A stretch of DNA of 64,000 nucleotides from Oxalobacteraceae bacterium OTU3CAMAD1 (GCA_024123915.1 CP099650.1:3596001-3660000), one strand, 5' to 3'. Positions 16,248 through 25,427 are shown, counted from the stretch's first letter. Made by a program: numbers and translations. Notes: a model not told the origin generated them from the letters alone.

Positions 16248-17522
16248 TCACGCCCCCGTGAGCAAGCGCAGCAGCTGTCCAGCGATCCAGCCGCCGTAGG
16301 TGCCCAGCGCATAGCCGAGTACCGCCAGCAGCACGCCAACCGGCGCCAGCGCCGGGTGGAAGGCGCTGGCCACCACCGGCGCGCTGGCCGCGCCCCCGAC
16401 GTTGGCCTGGCTGCCCACGGCCATGTAGAACACGGGAGCCTTGATCAGCCAAGCCATGCCCAGCATCAGCGCGCCGTGGAAGCTGATCCAGATCAGGCCC
16501 AGCAAAAACAGCTCGGGATCGGAGAAGATCGCGGCCAGGTTCATCTGCATGCCGATGGTGGCCACCAGTATATAGATCGCCACCGAGCCCACCTTGGAGG
16601 CGCCGGCGCCTTCGAGCTTCTTGGCGCGGGTGAACGAGAGCAGCAGGCCGAAGGTGGTGGCCAGCACCGTCACCCAGAAAAAGTTGGCCGTCAGGCTGAA
16701 GCGCTCCAGGTGCGGCGCGTGGGTCTTGATGAAGGGCACGATGTAGCCCGCCATCCAATGCGCCAGGCCGGTGGCGCCCAGGCCGTACGCCAGGATCAGC
16801 ACCATGTCGTAGGAGCCGGCGATGCGCGCGCTTTCCAGTTGCACTTTCTCGACCTTGATGCGCAGCGCGTCGAGCGCGCTGGTGTCGGCGCCGCGCCAGG
16901 CGTCCAGGCGCGCGCTGCGGCTGGCCAGGAACAGCAGGAAGGCCATCCAGATATTGGCGCAGATGACGTCGACCGCCACGAATTTGCCGAACACGTCCGC
17001 GCCCACGCCATACACTTCCTTCATGGCCGCCTGGTTGGCGCCGCCGCCGATCCAGGCGCCGGCGGTGGTGGTCATGCCGCGCCAGATGGCGTTGGGGCCT
17101 TCCGGGTTCAGCAGCGACGGGTCGAACACGCCCATGATGGACAGCGCCACCGGCGCGCCGACGATGATGCCGGTGGTGCCGGTCAGGAACAGGATGATGG
17201 CCTTGGGGCCCAGCCGGGCGATCGCGCTCAGGTCGCAGGCGAGCGTCAGCAGCACCAGCGCCATCGGCAACAGGTAGTCGCGCGCCATCGGGTACAGGCG
17301 CGAGGTTTCGCCGTTGATCACGCCGAAGGTGTTGAGCAGGCCGGGGATGAAATAGCACAGCAGCAGCGCCGGCACCACCGCGTAGAACTTGCGCCAGAAA
17401 GGATGGGGCGAGCGCTCGCTGGCCATCACCAGCGCAAGGATGGTGACCAGAATGCCGAGCACCACCGGATCGGACGCGATGAGGGGGGCGGTGACGGGTA
17501 CGGTTGCGCTGGAGACTGCCAT
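16248..17522 (-). CDS. DUF819 family multi-pass membrane protein (YjcL-like)
   Basis: 424 residues with about ten to twelve transmembrane segments. Conserved DUF819 features include the GTTGIIVGAPVA loop, the WIGGGANQAAM motif and the C-terminal SQANVGGAASAP segment, which resembles re-entrant substrate-binding motifs of ion-coupled transporters. Function is not established for the family. AGGA precedes the start. The open frame extends far upstream, antisense to the GH43 gene, but the membrane protein begins here. Sitting between GH36 and GH43 genes, a sugar or sugar-acid transport role is conceivable but unproven. Confidence 0.85.
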   Translation of the reverse strand: MAVSSATVPVTAPLIASDPVVLGILVTILALVMASERSPHPFWRKFYAVVPALLLCYFIPGLLNTFGVINGETSRLYPMARDYLLPMALVLLTLACDLSAIARLGPKAIILFLTGTTGIIVGAPVALSIMGVFDPSLLNPEGPNAIWRGMTTTAGAWIGGGANQAAMKEVYGVGADVFGKFVAVDVICANIWMAFLLFLASRSARLDAWRGADTSALDALRIKVEKVQLESARIAGSYDMVLILAYGLGATGLAHWMAGYIVPFIKTHAPHLERFSLTANFFWVTVLATTFGLLLSFTRAKKLEGAGASKVGSVAIYILVATIGMQMNLAAIFSDPELFLLGLIWISFHGALMLGMAWLIKAPVFYMAVGSQANVGGAASAPVVASAFHPALAPVGVLLAVLGYALGTYGGWIAGQLLRLLTGA

Positions 17523-17724
17523 GGATTTCCTGTAGAGGTGATGTAAACAACGAATGGTAACAACATTAGTGCTTCCCGTCATCGTCCTGCGGAAACCAAC
17601 AGTTGTCCCGACAGCCGGATTAGCGTTAGCCGTGAAGATATTACAAGGTGCAGAAAATCGCATTGATCCTGCACTTTTTTGCGTTGGACGCGCGGCGACG
17701 GTGGCGCCGGCGAGCGCCAGCCGA

Positions 17725-17778
17725 CCGATAGCAAAATCTGCACGCGTACCGTCATGGCTGTGCAGATTTTTCGATCGG
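17725..17778. repeat. Large imperfect inverted repeat in the DUF819/GH43 divergent gap
   Basis: Arms 17725-17743 and 17760-17778 pair at 17 of 19 positions, with a perfect 11-bp core AAAATCTGCAC / GTGCAGATTTT around a 16-base loop. The surrounding gap 17523-17894 (372 bases) has no gene. The element could be an operator for the divergent genes or a hairpin in the GH43 leader; the AT-rich stem is weak for a terminator. Confidence 0.6.
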
Positions 17779-17894
17779 CGCCCGTCAGCAGCCGCGGCGG
17801 CCCGGGTTGGCATGTATTTTTGCCGCAATGTTTGGGATACACTCCGCCCGGTTGCCGTAACCCCGGCATCACCTTCCACTACATGGATACCTGA

Positions 17895-18923
17895 ATGATG
17901 AGCTTTTTGAAAAACAGTCGCGGCCAACAGTGGCTGGCCTTGATAACCTTGTGCGCGGTCGCGGCCACAGTTCCCGCAAGCGCGCAGGTCAAGCCCGGCG
18001 ATCGCTCCGGCGCGAACCCGATCATCCGTGATAAATTCACGGCCGATCCCGCGCCGCTGGTCGTCGGCGACACCTTGTACCTGTATGTGGGGCACGACGA
18101 AGCGAAGCGCGACGAAATGTTCACCATGCGCGATTGGCTGGTCTATTCCACCAAGGATATGAAGACATGGACCGAACATGCGCCGATCATGAAGGCCACG
18201 GATTTCAAGTGGGCCAAAGGCGATGCCTGGGCGTCGCAGGCGATCGAAAAGAACGGCAAGTTCTACTTCTACGCCTCCGTCGCGCACGACGACACCCATC
18301 CCGGCATGGCCATCGCCGTGGCGGTGTCGGACAAGCCGACCGGCCCCTTTGTCGATGCGCGCGGTTCTGCCGTGGTCACCAACGAGATGACGCCGAAGGG
18401 CACGCACAGCTGGGAAGACATCGATCCCACCGTGTTCACCGATGACGACGGCACTAGCTGGCTGTCCTGGGGCAATGGGAATTGCTACATCGCGAAACTC
18501 AAGCCCAATATGATCGAAATCGACGGGCCGATCAGCGAAATCACGCCGCCGCACTTCGTCGAGGGCCCGTGGCTGCACAAGCGTGGCGAGCTGTATTACT
18601 TGAGCTATGCGTCGATGGACAAAGCGACACAGGGCGCCGAACACGTCTCGTACTCGACAGCGCCAAGCATCACCGGACCGTGGACCTACCGCGGCCTGTT
18701 GACGGGGCCGGCCAAAAACAGCTTCACGATCCACCCCGGCATCGCCCACTTCAAGGATAACTGGTACCTGTTCCTGCACAACGCCACACTGTCGATCGGC
18801 GGCATGGAAGGCGCGGCCGGCCGGCGCGCGGTGACCGTCGAGTATCTGCAATACAATCCGGACGGCACGATGAAGCCTGTCGTGCAAACCGAACCCGGGG
18901 TGAGCGTTCCAGCGCCGCGTTAG
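17895..18923 (+). CDS. Secreted GH43 glycosidase (arabinofuranosidase/xylosidase type)
   Basis: 342 residues. A signal peptide ends near VPASA, followed by a five-bladed GH43 propeller: base Asp in FTADPAPLV (about 51), pKa-modulating Asp in EDIDPTVFTDDDG, and acid Glu in FVEGPWLHK. No extra domain follows. Members remove L-arabinofuranose or xylose from plant hemicellulose and pectin side chains. Adjacent ATGs at 17895 and 17898 are both possible; no strong ribosome site is seen. The gene is divergent from DUF819 and close to GH36. Confidence 0.9.
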   Translation: MMSFLKNSRGQQWLALITLCAVAATVPASAQVKPGDRSGANPIIRDKFTADPAPLVVGDTLYLYVGHDEAKRDEMFTMRDWLVYSTKDMKTWTEHAPIMKATDFKWAKGDAWASQAIEKNGKFYFYASVAHDDTHPGMAIAVAVSDKPTGPFVDARGSAVVTNEMTPKGTHSWEDIDPTVFTDDDGTSWLSWGNGNCYIAKLKPNMIEIDGPISEITPPHFVEGPWLHKRGELYYLSYASMDKATQGAEHVSYSTAPSITGPWTYRGLLTGPAKNSFTIHPGIAHFKDNWYLFLHNATLSIGGMEGAAGRRAVTVEYLQYNPDGTMKPVVQTEPGVSVPAPR

Positions 18924-18929
18924 GATGGT

Positions 18930-19820
18930 CTAGGTGATATAGGCGGCCAGCTCGTCCGGTGTGCCGTTTGGAAAGGCCTCCCTCAAATAGCCGAGGAAAG
19001 CGGACACGCGGGCACTCAATAGCCGCCTGGAGGGATATAGCACCCACAGCGCGACGTCCGGCCCATCGATATCGCCCCACGCGACCAGCGTACCGGCGGC
19101 CAGGTCGGCGAGCACCAGCGACAATGGCAGGCGCGCGGCGCCGACACCCAGCCGGACGGCGTCGCGCACCATGAGGTGCGACGACAAACGAAGCACCGTG
19201 TCGACGGCGACGGTGGATTTCCCAGCAGGCGCCGTCACACTCCAAACGGTGCTTCTGTCGGCTGTCCCTCGCACCACGGCGGGGACGGCCGACTTGTCCG
19301 CCGGCCGCTGCAAATCCGGATGCGCCACCACCACCAGCCGATCGCGCAGCAAGATCCGCCCAACCAGACTGGCGTCGGGATCCGGGTTGACGCGGATCAC
19401 CAGGTCGTAGCCTTCCTCGACCATGTCGACGGGACGGTCTTCCGTCGTCACCTCCAGCCTGACCAGGGGATATTTCACCGCGAATCCGGCGGCCAGTTTG
19501 CCCATGGCGGCGTGCGAAAAAAGCAGCGGCGCGCTCACCCTCAACCGGCCTTGCGGCGTCTCGCCGCCGGACACGATCGCCGCCACCGTTTCGTCGACTT
19601 CCGTCAACAACGCCCAGGTGCGCTCATGAAGCGCGCGACCCTCCTCGGTCAGTTTGAGCGAATTGGCGCCGCGTTCGAGCAGGCGCAGGCCGAGGCCGGC
19701 CTCCAGTTCCGCGACCCGGCGCGATAGCGTGGCTTTGGGGCGGCCGGTGGCCCGGGCGGCGCGTCCAAACCCTCCGTGCCGGGCGACAAGGTTGAAATCG
19801 GTGAGTGCAAGCAAGTCCAT
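18930..19820 (-). CDS. LysR-family transcriptional regulator
   Basis: 296 residues from the ATG at 19820. The N-terminal HTH reads LVARHGGFGRAARATGRPKATLSRRVAELE, followed by the LysR effector domain. It belongs to the branch that regulates quinone or azo reductases and similar enzymes. It is divergent from the NmrA-type reductase gene at 19939, the classical arrangement for a LysR regulator and its target. An upstream ATG at 19850 is possible but has no better ribosome site. Confidence 0.9.
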   Translation of the reverse strand: MDLLALTDFNLVARHGGFGRAARATGRPKATLSRRVAELEAGLGLRLLERGANSLKLTEEGRALHERTWALLTEVDETVAAIVSGGETPQGRLRVSAPLLFSHAAMGKLAAGFAVKYPLVRLEVTTEDRPVDMVEEGYDLVIRVNPDPDASLVGRILLRDRLVVVAHPDLQRPADKSAVPAVVRGTADRSTVWSVTAPAGKSTVAVDTVLRLSSHLMVRDAVRLGVGAARLPLSLVLADLAAGTLVAWGDIDGPDVALWVLYPSRRLLSARVSAFLGYLREAFPNGTPDELAAYIT

Positions 19821-19938
19821 GTGTTCCACCAGCGAGACGATGGGTCTCATTATGCCATCTATCGGATCGTGCGCGGTACCCCTACTATGGAACTGTCTTC
19901 CAAACACATTCTTTCATACGCAACCAAGGAGAAATACC

Positions 19939-20808
19939 ATGACCATCCTCGTTACCGGCGCCACCGGCCGTGTCGGCCGCCAAGTTGTCCAGCAACTCGT
20001 TACCCGGGGCGCCGACGTGCGCGTCCTTGTTCGCGATCCGTCGAAGGCCGACTTTCCCTCCAGCGTGGAGATCGTGAAGGGCGATCTGCTCGACATCGAC
20101 TCGCTGCGCAGCGCCTTCAAGGGCGTCGGCACGCTGTTCCTGCTCAACGCCGTGGCCGGCGACGAATTCACCCAGGCGCTGATCACGCTGAACATCGCCC
20201 GCGAATCGGGCGTCGAGCGGCTCGTCTATTTGTCGGTGCTGCATAGCGACCGCTTCGTCAACGTGCCGCACTTCGCGGTGAAGCTGGGGGCCGAGCGGAT
20301 GATCGAACAGATGGGCTTTAGCGCCACCATCCTGCGGCCGTCGTACTTCATCGACAACGAACACATGGTCAAGGACGTCATCTTCCAGCACGGCGTGTAC
20401 CCGATGCCGATCGGCGCCAAAGGCGTGGCCATGGTCGATGCCCGGGACATCGCCGAAGTCGCCGCGATCGAGTTGATCCGCCGCGAACGGGCCCCGGGCA
20501 AGCTGCCGATCGACACCATCAACCTGGTCGGCCCCGACACGCTCACCGGCGCCGGCGTGGCGGCGATCTGGTCCGAGGTGCTGGGGCGTCCGGTGGCCTA
20601 TGGCGGCGACGACCCAACCGGATTCGAACAGAATCTGGCGAGCTTCATGCCGAAGTGGATGGCCTACGAGATGCGCCTGATGGCCGAGCGCTATGTCAGC
20701 GACGGCATGATCCCCGAAGCAGGCGACGTCGAGCGCCTCACCAGGATCTTGGGCCGTCCGCTGCACTCCTATCGCAACTTCGCTCTGGAAAACGCCCCGG
20801 AGGCCTGA
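19939..20808 (+). CDS. NmrA/atypical SDR NAD(P)-binding oxidoreductase
   Basis: 289 residues. The start ILVTGATGRVGRQVVQQL is the glycine-rich cofactor loop of atypical (NmrA-like, SDR a5) reductases; YLSVLHSDRF and ILRPSYFIDN follow. The classical YxxxK pair is not evident. Relatives act as NAD(P)H sensors, quinone reductases or azoreductases. AAGGAG lies just before the ATG. It is divergent from a LysR gene that probably induces it. Confidence 0.88.
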   Translation: MTILVTGATGRVGRQVVQQLVTRGADVRVLVRDPSKADFPSSVEIVKGDLLDIDSLRSAFKGVGTLFLLNAVAGDEFTQALITLNIARESGVERLVYLSVLHSDRFVNVPHFAVKLGAERMIEQMGFSATILRPSYFIDNEHMVKDVIFQHGVYPMPIGAKGVAMVDARDIAEVAAIELIRRERAPGKLPIDTINLVGPDTLTGAGVAAIWSEVLGRPVAYGGDDPTGFEQNLASFMPKWMAYEMRLMAERYVSDGMIPEAGDVERLTRILGRPLHSYRNFALENAPEA

Positions 20809-20950
20809 TACGCGAGCCACACCCGGCGGCCCGGGACATCCAGGCCGCCGCCACGGTTGATACATACCAGACACAATTAGTAATCCGGAAGTAATGATAA
20901 GGCGGCTAAACTCGGTCCACTGATGTAGCCACCAACGAAAGCCAGCCGAT

Positions 20951-22039
20951 ATGCCCACGCCCACTCCCACGCCGCGCCGCGGCTCCATGATTTTGCTGCT
21001 GCCGATCGCCCTGATCCTGGCCGTCCTTGCCGCGCTGTTCGCGTGGGTGGGCGGCTGGTTCGGCAACCACAACCTGACGCCGCAAAAAATGATGGACTTC
21101 GCCGAGGCGTCCGGCAAGCAGGCGGCCGGTTTCCGGCGCGCGCACAGCAAGGGCGTCTGTTTCGCCGGGACATTCGCGCCGACGCCCGAAGCGGCCAAAC
21201 TGTCGACGGCGCGCGCTTTCTCGCAACCGTCGATCGCCGTCATCGGCCGCTTTTCCGCGTCCTCCAACAATCCGTATGCGCCGGACGGCGCTTCGCCGGT
21301 GCGCGGCATGGCCGTGCAGCTGAAAACGGACGACGGCCAGGACTGGCGCATCGCGATGAACAGCTTCCCGTTCTTCGCGGCCGCCACGCCGCAGGCGTTC
21401 CAGGCCATGAACGAGGCCGGCAAGCCCGATCCGGCCACCGGCAAGCCCGACCCGGACAAGATGAAGGCCGTGCTGGCCGCAAACCCGGAGATCGCCGCGT
21501 TCCAGGCGTGGGCGAAATCGGCGCCCCGGTCGGACAGCCTGGGCAGCACCCGTTTCAACGGCGTGAACGCGTTCCGCCTGACGGACGGGCAGGGCACCGA
21601 CCGCATGGTGCGCTGGTCGATGCGCCCGCGCACGCCGTTCGTGGCGATGACAGCCGAGCAATTGAAGGCGGCCGACCCCAATTTCCTCATGGAGGACCTG
21701 AGCCGGCGTCTCGCCGCCGCTCCGCTGGTCTGGGACATGGTGGTGCAAATCGCCGCGCCCGGCGATCCGATCACCGATCCCTCGAAGGCTTGGCCCGACA
21801 CGCGGCAAGAGGCCACCATCGGCACCCTGACCCTGGCCCATGCCGAGCCGCAAGCGAACGGTCCTTGCCGCGACATCAATTTCGACCCGTTGATACTGCC
21901 GACCGGCATCGCCGCCAGCGACGATCCCGTGCTGCACGCCCGCTCGGCGGCGTACTCGGTGTCGTTCAACCGGCGCGAGCGCGAAATCAGCCAAGGCAAG
22001 ACCGCCCAACCTATCGGCCAGAACGGGAGCGCACGATGA
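20951..22039 (+). CDS. SrpA-type catalase-related peroxidase
   Basis: 362 residues. An N-terminal signal-anchor (about 13-36) puts the enzyme in the periplasm. The heme-distal His is in FRRAHSKG (about 65) and the proximal Tyr is in HARSAAYSVSF near the C terminus. This is the minimal catalase-fold family that works as a peroxidase. Its stop overlaps the ATG of a cytochrome b561 gene (ATGA), so the b561 protein is the likely electron donor from the quinone pool. No good ribosome site precedes the ATG. Confidence 0.9.
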   Translation: MPTPTPTPRRGSMILLLPIALILAVLAALFAWVGGWFGNHNLTPQKMMDFAEASGKQAAGFRRAHSKGVCFAGTFAPTPEAAKLSTARAFSQPSIAVIGRFSASSNNPYAPDGASPVRGMAVQLKTDDGQDWRIAMNSFPFFAAATPQAFQAMNEAGKPDPATGKPDPDKMKAVLAANPEIAAFQAWAKSAPRSDSLGSTRFNGVNAFRLTDGQGTDRMVRWSMRPRTPFVAMTAEQLKAADPNFLMEDLSRRLAAAPLVWDMVVQIAAPGDPITDPSKAWPDTRQEATIGTLTLAHAEPQANGPCRDINFDPLILPTGIAASDDPVLHARSAAYSVSFNRREREISQGKTAQPIGQNGSAR

Positions 22040-22572
22040 ACCGCCCACGCCACTTCAACCTCCTTGCCCGGGTGCTGCACTGGTCCATGGCCCTCGCCAT
22101 CCTCGCCATGCTGTTCGTCGGCGCCGGCATGGTCGTCTCGCTGCGGTACCGCGACCAACTGCTGGACCTGCATCGTCCGCTCGGCATCGCCATTTTGCTG
22201 CTGGCCATCGTGCGCCTTGTCAACCGCTTGACCCGGCCGACGCCGGCGCTGCCGTCCGACCTGCCGGCCATCCAGAAATTCGCCGCGCACGCCTCGCACT
22301 GGCTGCTGTACGCGCTGATGCTGGCGATGCCGGTGATCGGCTGGGCCATGCTGTCGGCCGGCGGTTATCCGATCCAGATGTTCGGCGGCGTGCACCTGCC
22401 GGCCATCCTGCCGCACAGCCCCGAGATGTATGGCATATTGCGCCCGCTGCACGGCGCCTTGGCTTACGTGATGTTCCTGACCATCCTGGCCCACCTCGGC
22501 GCGGCGCTGTATCACGCCTGGGTGCGGCGCGACGAGGTGTTCGGCCAGATGGCCAAGGGCGATTCGCCCTAG
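22036..22572 (+). CDS. Cytochrome b561 (YodB/YceJ type)
   Basis: 178 residues, four transmembrane helices. Paired heme-ligating histidines are seen in RVLHWSMA, DLHRPLG, HASHWLLYA and RPLHGALAY. It moves electrons from ubiquinol across the inner membrane. Translational coupling to the catalase-related gene (ATGA overlap) indicates the two form one periplasmic peroxide-reducing unit, as in many proteobacteria. Confidence 0.93.
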   Translation: MNRPRHFNLLARVLHWSMALAILAMLFVGAGMVVSLRYRDQLLDLHRPLGIAILLLAIVRLVNRLTRPTPALPSDLPAIQKFAAHASHWLLYALMLAMPVIGWAMLSAGGYPIQMFGGVHLPAILPHSPEMYGILRPLHGALAYVMFLTILAHLGAALYHAWVRRDEVFGQMAKGDSP

Positions 22573-22691
22573 GAGCCGGCGCGACGGCGCGGGGCCGGGC
22601 AGGCCTTATCGACCGACGGCTTTCCGCTCGATATCGGTCGACAAGGTCACCGCCTTGTTCGTCTCAAGCTGCGCCAGTTCGCGATGTGTTT

Positions 22692-23192
22692 TCAGCGACG
22701 CAATGTGAAAAACTCGCTGGCGATCTTCCAGCCTTGCTTCGTCTTGAGAAGCTGGAGCGTTTTCCACCCCCTGGATTCGCCTTGCCCGCGCGTGTTGATG
22801 AACACCAGCGTGATGTTGGCGAGATTGCCGTCGACAAGAATGTGGACGTCGATAAAGCGCTGGGTGAACGGGGCGCCTTCAAACACGCCGCGCCGGAAAA
22901 CCTCGTAATTCGCGGTGTCCGCCAGGCCCGCGCCGGACGCATCGTCGGGCACGTAAGAAAATGGTATCGTCTTGGCGAGCAGGATTGATTCGAACATCGC
23001 CTGGTTTTTGGTCGAGACGGCGTCCGTATAGGTGGCGAGCAGTTTCTCGATCAATATCCGATCATTGGCGCCGGGGGCGAAGCCGGCCGTGGACGATGGC
23101 GCCGGCTGCGGTGTGGCGGAGGGCGCTTCGGCTGGCTCGCGCGCGCATGCAGCCGAGACCGTCATTAAAGTTAACAAGAGCAGTGCTTTCAT
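22692..23192 (-). CDS. Lipoprotein with NTF2/SnoaL-like domain
   Basis: 166 residues. The lipobox is VSAAC (Cys about 16), then a Pro/Ser linker, then a compact domain with LLATYTDAVSTKN and ITLVFINTRG suggestive of an NTF2-like (SnoaL) fold. Such domains bind small ligands or act as immunity-like proteins. The ATG at 23192 fits the signal better than the TTG at 23207. The protein ends FFTLRR. Beyond its stop a short open stretch in another frame remains, noted separately. Function unknown. Confidence 0.7.
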   Translation of the reverse strand: MKALLLLTLMTVSAACAREPAEAPSATPQPAPSSTAGFAPGANDRILIEKLLATYTDAVSTKNQAMFESILLAKTIPFSYVPDDASGAGLADTANYEVFRRGVFEGAPFTQRFIDVHILVDGNLANITLVFINTRGQGESRGWKTLQLLKTKQGWKIASEFFTLRR

Positions 23193-23434
23193 GGATGTGG
23201 CCTGCAAAGAAGTGGGTAAAGTCCGCTAGATTACGGTGGCGCGCGCACTGCCACAATCAGATAAATTGGCACGGACACTTCTGGCAAACAGAAGTGTTCT
23301 GGGTGAGCTCTTGATGATGGCGCGCGAGGGGCGGCGTGTCGTAGTCGCCGCTGAGCCTTGCGGTCGACAATCTCATGCGACGAGTGAATCTAAACAGCCG
23401 ATCATTGCAACGTTCGAATTTTCTAAAATAATTA

Positions 23435-23545
23435 TAGACGACCGGTCTAATCGGTGATAAAGTCCTTCACATGGACGGACCAAACGGCAAACAAGAAAAC
23501 GCGGATGGTCTGATTTTTTTAAATCGAGCTTAGACGACTGGTCTA
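23435..23545. promoter_or_regulatory. Two TetR-type operator palindromes upstream of the DJ-1/PfpI gene
   Basis: TAGAC-GACCG-GTCTA (23435-23449) and TAGAC-GACTG-GTCTA (23531-23545) are near-identical palindromes whose starts are 96 bases apart. The second lies 50 bases before the ATG at 23595, so it overlaps the promoter. NemR/TetR-like regulators bind such AGAC...GTCT sites. No TetR gene is nearby, so control is in trans. The rest of the 402-base gap 23193-23594 holds nothing else I can identify. Confidence 0.65.
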
Positions 23546-23594
23546 CTCTATTAAGTATGCGCGGTAAGGTCTAGCTTAACTTTGGAGAACTAAC

Positions 23595-24275
23595 ATGAAA
23601 AAAGTACTGATGGTTTTGACGTCGCACGACACCCTGGGCAACACTGGCCGCAAGACCGGCTTCTGGCTCGAGGAACTGGCCGCGCCGTATTACACGTTCA
23701 AGGATGCCGGCGTGGAAGTCGTGCTGGCCTCGCCGCTGGGCGGCCAGCCGCCGCTGGACCCGAAGAGCAACGAGCCATCGTTCCAGACCGAGCAGACCCG
23801 TCGCTTCGAGGCCGACGCCGCCGCGACCGCCCAACTGGCGGCCACCGTCCGCCTCGACAGCGTCGACCAGGCCGATTTCGACACCGTCTTTTATCCGGGC
23901 GGCCACGGCCCGCTGTGGGACCTGGCCGAAGACCGGCACTCGATCGCGCTGATCGAATCCTTCCTGGCCGCCAACAAGCCCGTCGCGCTGGTCTGCCACG
24001 CGCCCGGCGTGCTGCGCCATGTCAAAACGCCCGCCGGCCGTCCGCTGGTCGACGGCAAGCAAGTGACCGGTTTCACCAATACCGAGGAAGAGGGCGTGGG
24101 CCTGACCAACGTGGTGCCGTTCCTGGTCGAGGACGAGCTGGTCGCCAAGGGCGGCGTGTATTCCAAAGGCCCGGACTGGGGCTCGTATGTGGTGCGCGAT
24201 GGCCTGCTGATCACCGGCCAAAATCCCGCCTCGTCGGCGGAAGCGGCAGCCCTGTTGCTCACGCAAATCGCCTAA
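23595..24275 (+). CDS. DJ-1/PfpI family protein (HchA/YajL-like glyoxalase or stress protein)
   Basis: 226 residues. The flavodoxin-like fold carries the nucleophile elbow VALVCHAPG with Cys about 134, upstream motif YPGGHGPLWDL, and the N-terminal signature TSHDTLGNTGRKTGFWLEE. This subgroup includes type 1 glutamine-amidotransferase-like proteins and glutathione-independent glyoxalases that handle methylglyoxal. TTTGGAGAACTAAC precedes the ATG. Regulation by an electrophile-sensing TetR protein is inferred from the two operator sites. Confidence 0.9.
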   Translation: MKKVLMVLTSHDTLGNTGRKTGFWLEELAAPYYTFKDAGVEVVLASPLGGQPPLDPKSNEPSFQTEQTRRFEADAAATAQLAATVRLDSVDQADFDTVFYPGGHGPLWDLAEDRHSIALIESFLAANKPVALVCHAPGVLRHVKTPAGRPLVDGKQVTGFTNTEEEGVGLTNVVPFLVEDELVAKGGVYSKGPDWGSYVVRDGLLITGQNPASSAEAAALLLTQIA

Positions 24276-24286
24276 GCGGCATAGCG

Positions 24287-24309
24287 GCGCGCCGGCCTGC
24301 CGGCCGCGC
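24287..24309. terminator. Convergent hairpin between DJ-1 and LysR genes
   Basis: GCGCGCCGGC and GCCGGCCGCGC form a ten-pair stem with one bulged base and a two-base centre, so the real loop is larger. There is no T-tract, so it is at best a weak terminator. Confidence 0.35.
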
Positions 24310-24367
24310 GTCGCCAATGCGCGGTCGCCACAACTATTCGAACGCTGCCTGGGCCTAACCGCCTGGA

Positions 24368-25306
24368 CTACAACCGGGTCTGAGAGGTTGAGGCGATCGA
24401 CCAGCGCGCGGCGGCGATGCTTTGCGCGACCAGGTCGATCGCGACCCGTGTCCGGGTGGGCAGATGCGGCGATTCCGGCCAGATCAGATGAATTTCCTCA
24501 AGCCTGCTTGCCAGCCCGGGCATCAGGTTGACCAGCTCGTCTCGCTCGAGTGCCTCGGCCACCAGCCATTCGGGTAGCCACGCGACTCCTTGCCCGGCCA
24601 GCGCCGCGTTGAGCATGGCGCCCAGATCGTTCAGGCCCAATCTGGCCGGCGGCACCAACTCCATCGGCGTGCCGTCGGCACGAAGAAATTGCCAAACATG
24701 CAAATGGCCATCGCGGCTGTAGACGATCGCTTCATGCCGGGCGAGATCGTCGGGCGTGGCCGGCACGCCGTGCCGTTCGACATAGGCAGGCGAAGCACAG
24801 ACGACGTAGCGGCTAAGGGCGATGCGCTGCGTTTGCAGGCCGGTGACGACGCCGACGGGGCCATTTCGGATGGCCAAGTCCATGCCCGCGTCGATGAGAT
24901 CGACAACGTGGTCCCGGAAATCAAGTTCGAGCGAGAGTTCGGGATTGGCAGCCGCCAGGCCCATCAAAATCGGCGCGACCCACATGCGCCCGAACAGCAC
25001 CGGCATGGTCACCCGCAGGCGGCCACTGACGGTTTTGCGCCCCGTTTCCAGCCGGGCTTTCCCGGACTGCAACGCGGCAATCGCGTGCTGGCAGTGCTCG
25101 TAAAAAATCTGGCCGTCGTCGGTCAGGCTCTTGCTACGGGTGGTCCGCTGGAACAGCCTGACATTCAAGCGCTCCTCGAGCCGCGCCACCGCCTTGCCCA
25201 CGGCCGAGCGCGACAAGTGCAAGCGCCTGGCCGCGTCGGCGAAGCTGCCCGCTTCCACCACCGCCACAAAGGCGGGCACATCGTTAAACAAATCGATCGT
25301 GGTCAT
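24368..25306 (-). CDS. LysR-family transcriptional regulator
   Basis: 312 residues. The HTH is VEAGSFADAARRLHLSRSAVGKAVARLEERL and is followed by a full effector domain. It is divergent from the MDR-family dehydrogenase at 25428 with a 121-base shared control region, so that gene is the probable target. The branch (Ser-Ala-Val-Gly recognition helix) often controls oxidoreductases for quinones or aldehydes. Confidence 0.9.
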   Translation of the reverse strand: MTTIDLFNDVPAFVAVVEAGSFADAARRLHLSRSAVGKAVARLEERLNVRLFQRTTRSKSLTDDGQIFYEHCQHAIAALQSGKARLETGRKTVSGRLRVTMPVLFGRMWVAPILMGLAAANPELSLELDFRDHVVDLIDAGMDLAIRNGPVGVVTGLQTQRIALSRYVVCASPAYVERHGVPATPDDLARHEAIVYSRDGHLHVWQFLRADGTPMELVPPARLGLNDLGAMLNAALAGQGVAWLPEWLVAEALERDELVNLMPGLASRLEEIHLIWPESPHLPTRTRVAIDLVAQSIAAARWSIASTSQTRL

Positions 25307-25427
25307 TGTAGATTTTCAGGAGACAATAAGGGGAAATAATATCATTAGCGTCGCCTGTGGGTAGCGTTATACAGTGGCGACAGCTGGCAACCGCCAGTAT
25401 GTCATCCACCAAACAGGAGAATTACCC

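Noticed and set aside
15945..17546. 533-codon plus-strand frame across the GH36 end and DUF819
   Set aside because: Composition is shadow-like and both real genes are conserved enzymes or membrane proteins in other frames.
17523..18887. N-terminal extension of the DUF819 frame to 879 codons
   Set aside because: The extension is antisense to the GH43 gene; the membrane protein starts at 17522 with AGGA ahead of the ATG.
19885..22515. 876-codon open frame on the minus strand
   Set aside because: It is antisense to the NmrA-type, catalase and b561 genes, rich in His/Arg/Gln with no recognisable domain; a GC-rich codon shadow.
22606..22691. Open minus-strand stretch after the NTF2-like lipoprotein (reads ELAQLETNKAVTLSTDIER)
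   Set aside because: It could be the C-terminal relic of a gene or a frameshifted tail of the lipoprotein, but there is no start and no homologue I recognise.
25307..25427. GTCGCC / GGCGAC inverted repeat between lysR and the MDR gene
   Set aside because: Six-base arms with wide spacing are expected by chance in GC-rich DNA.
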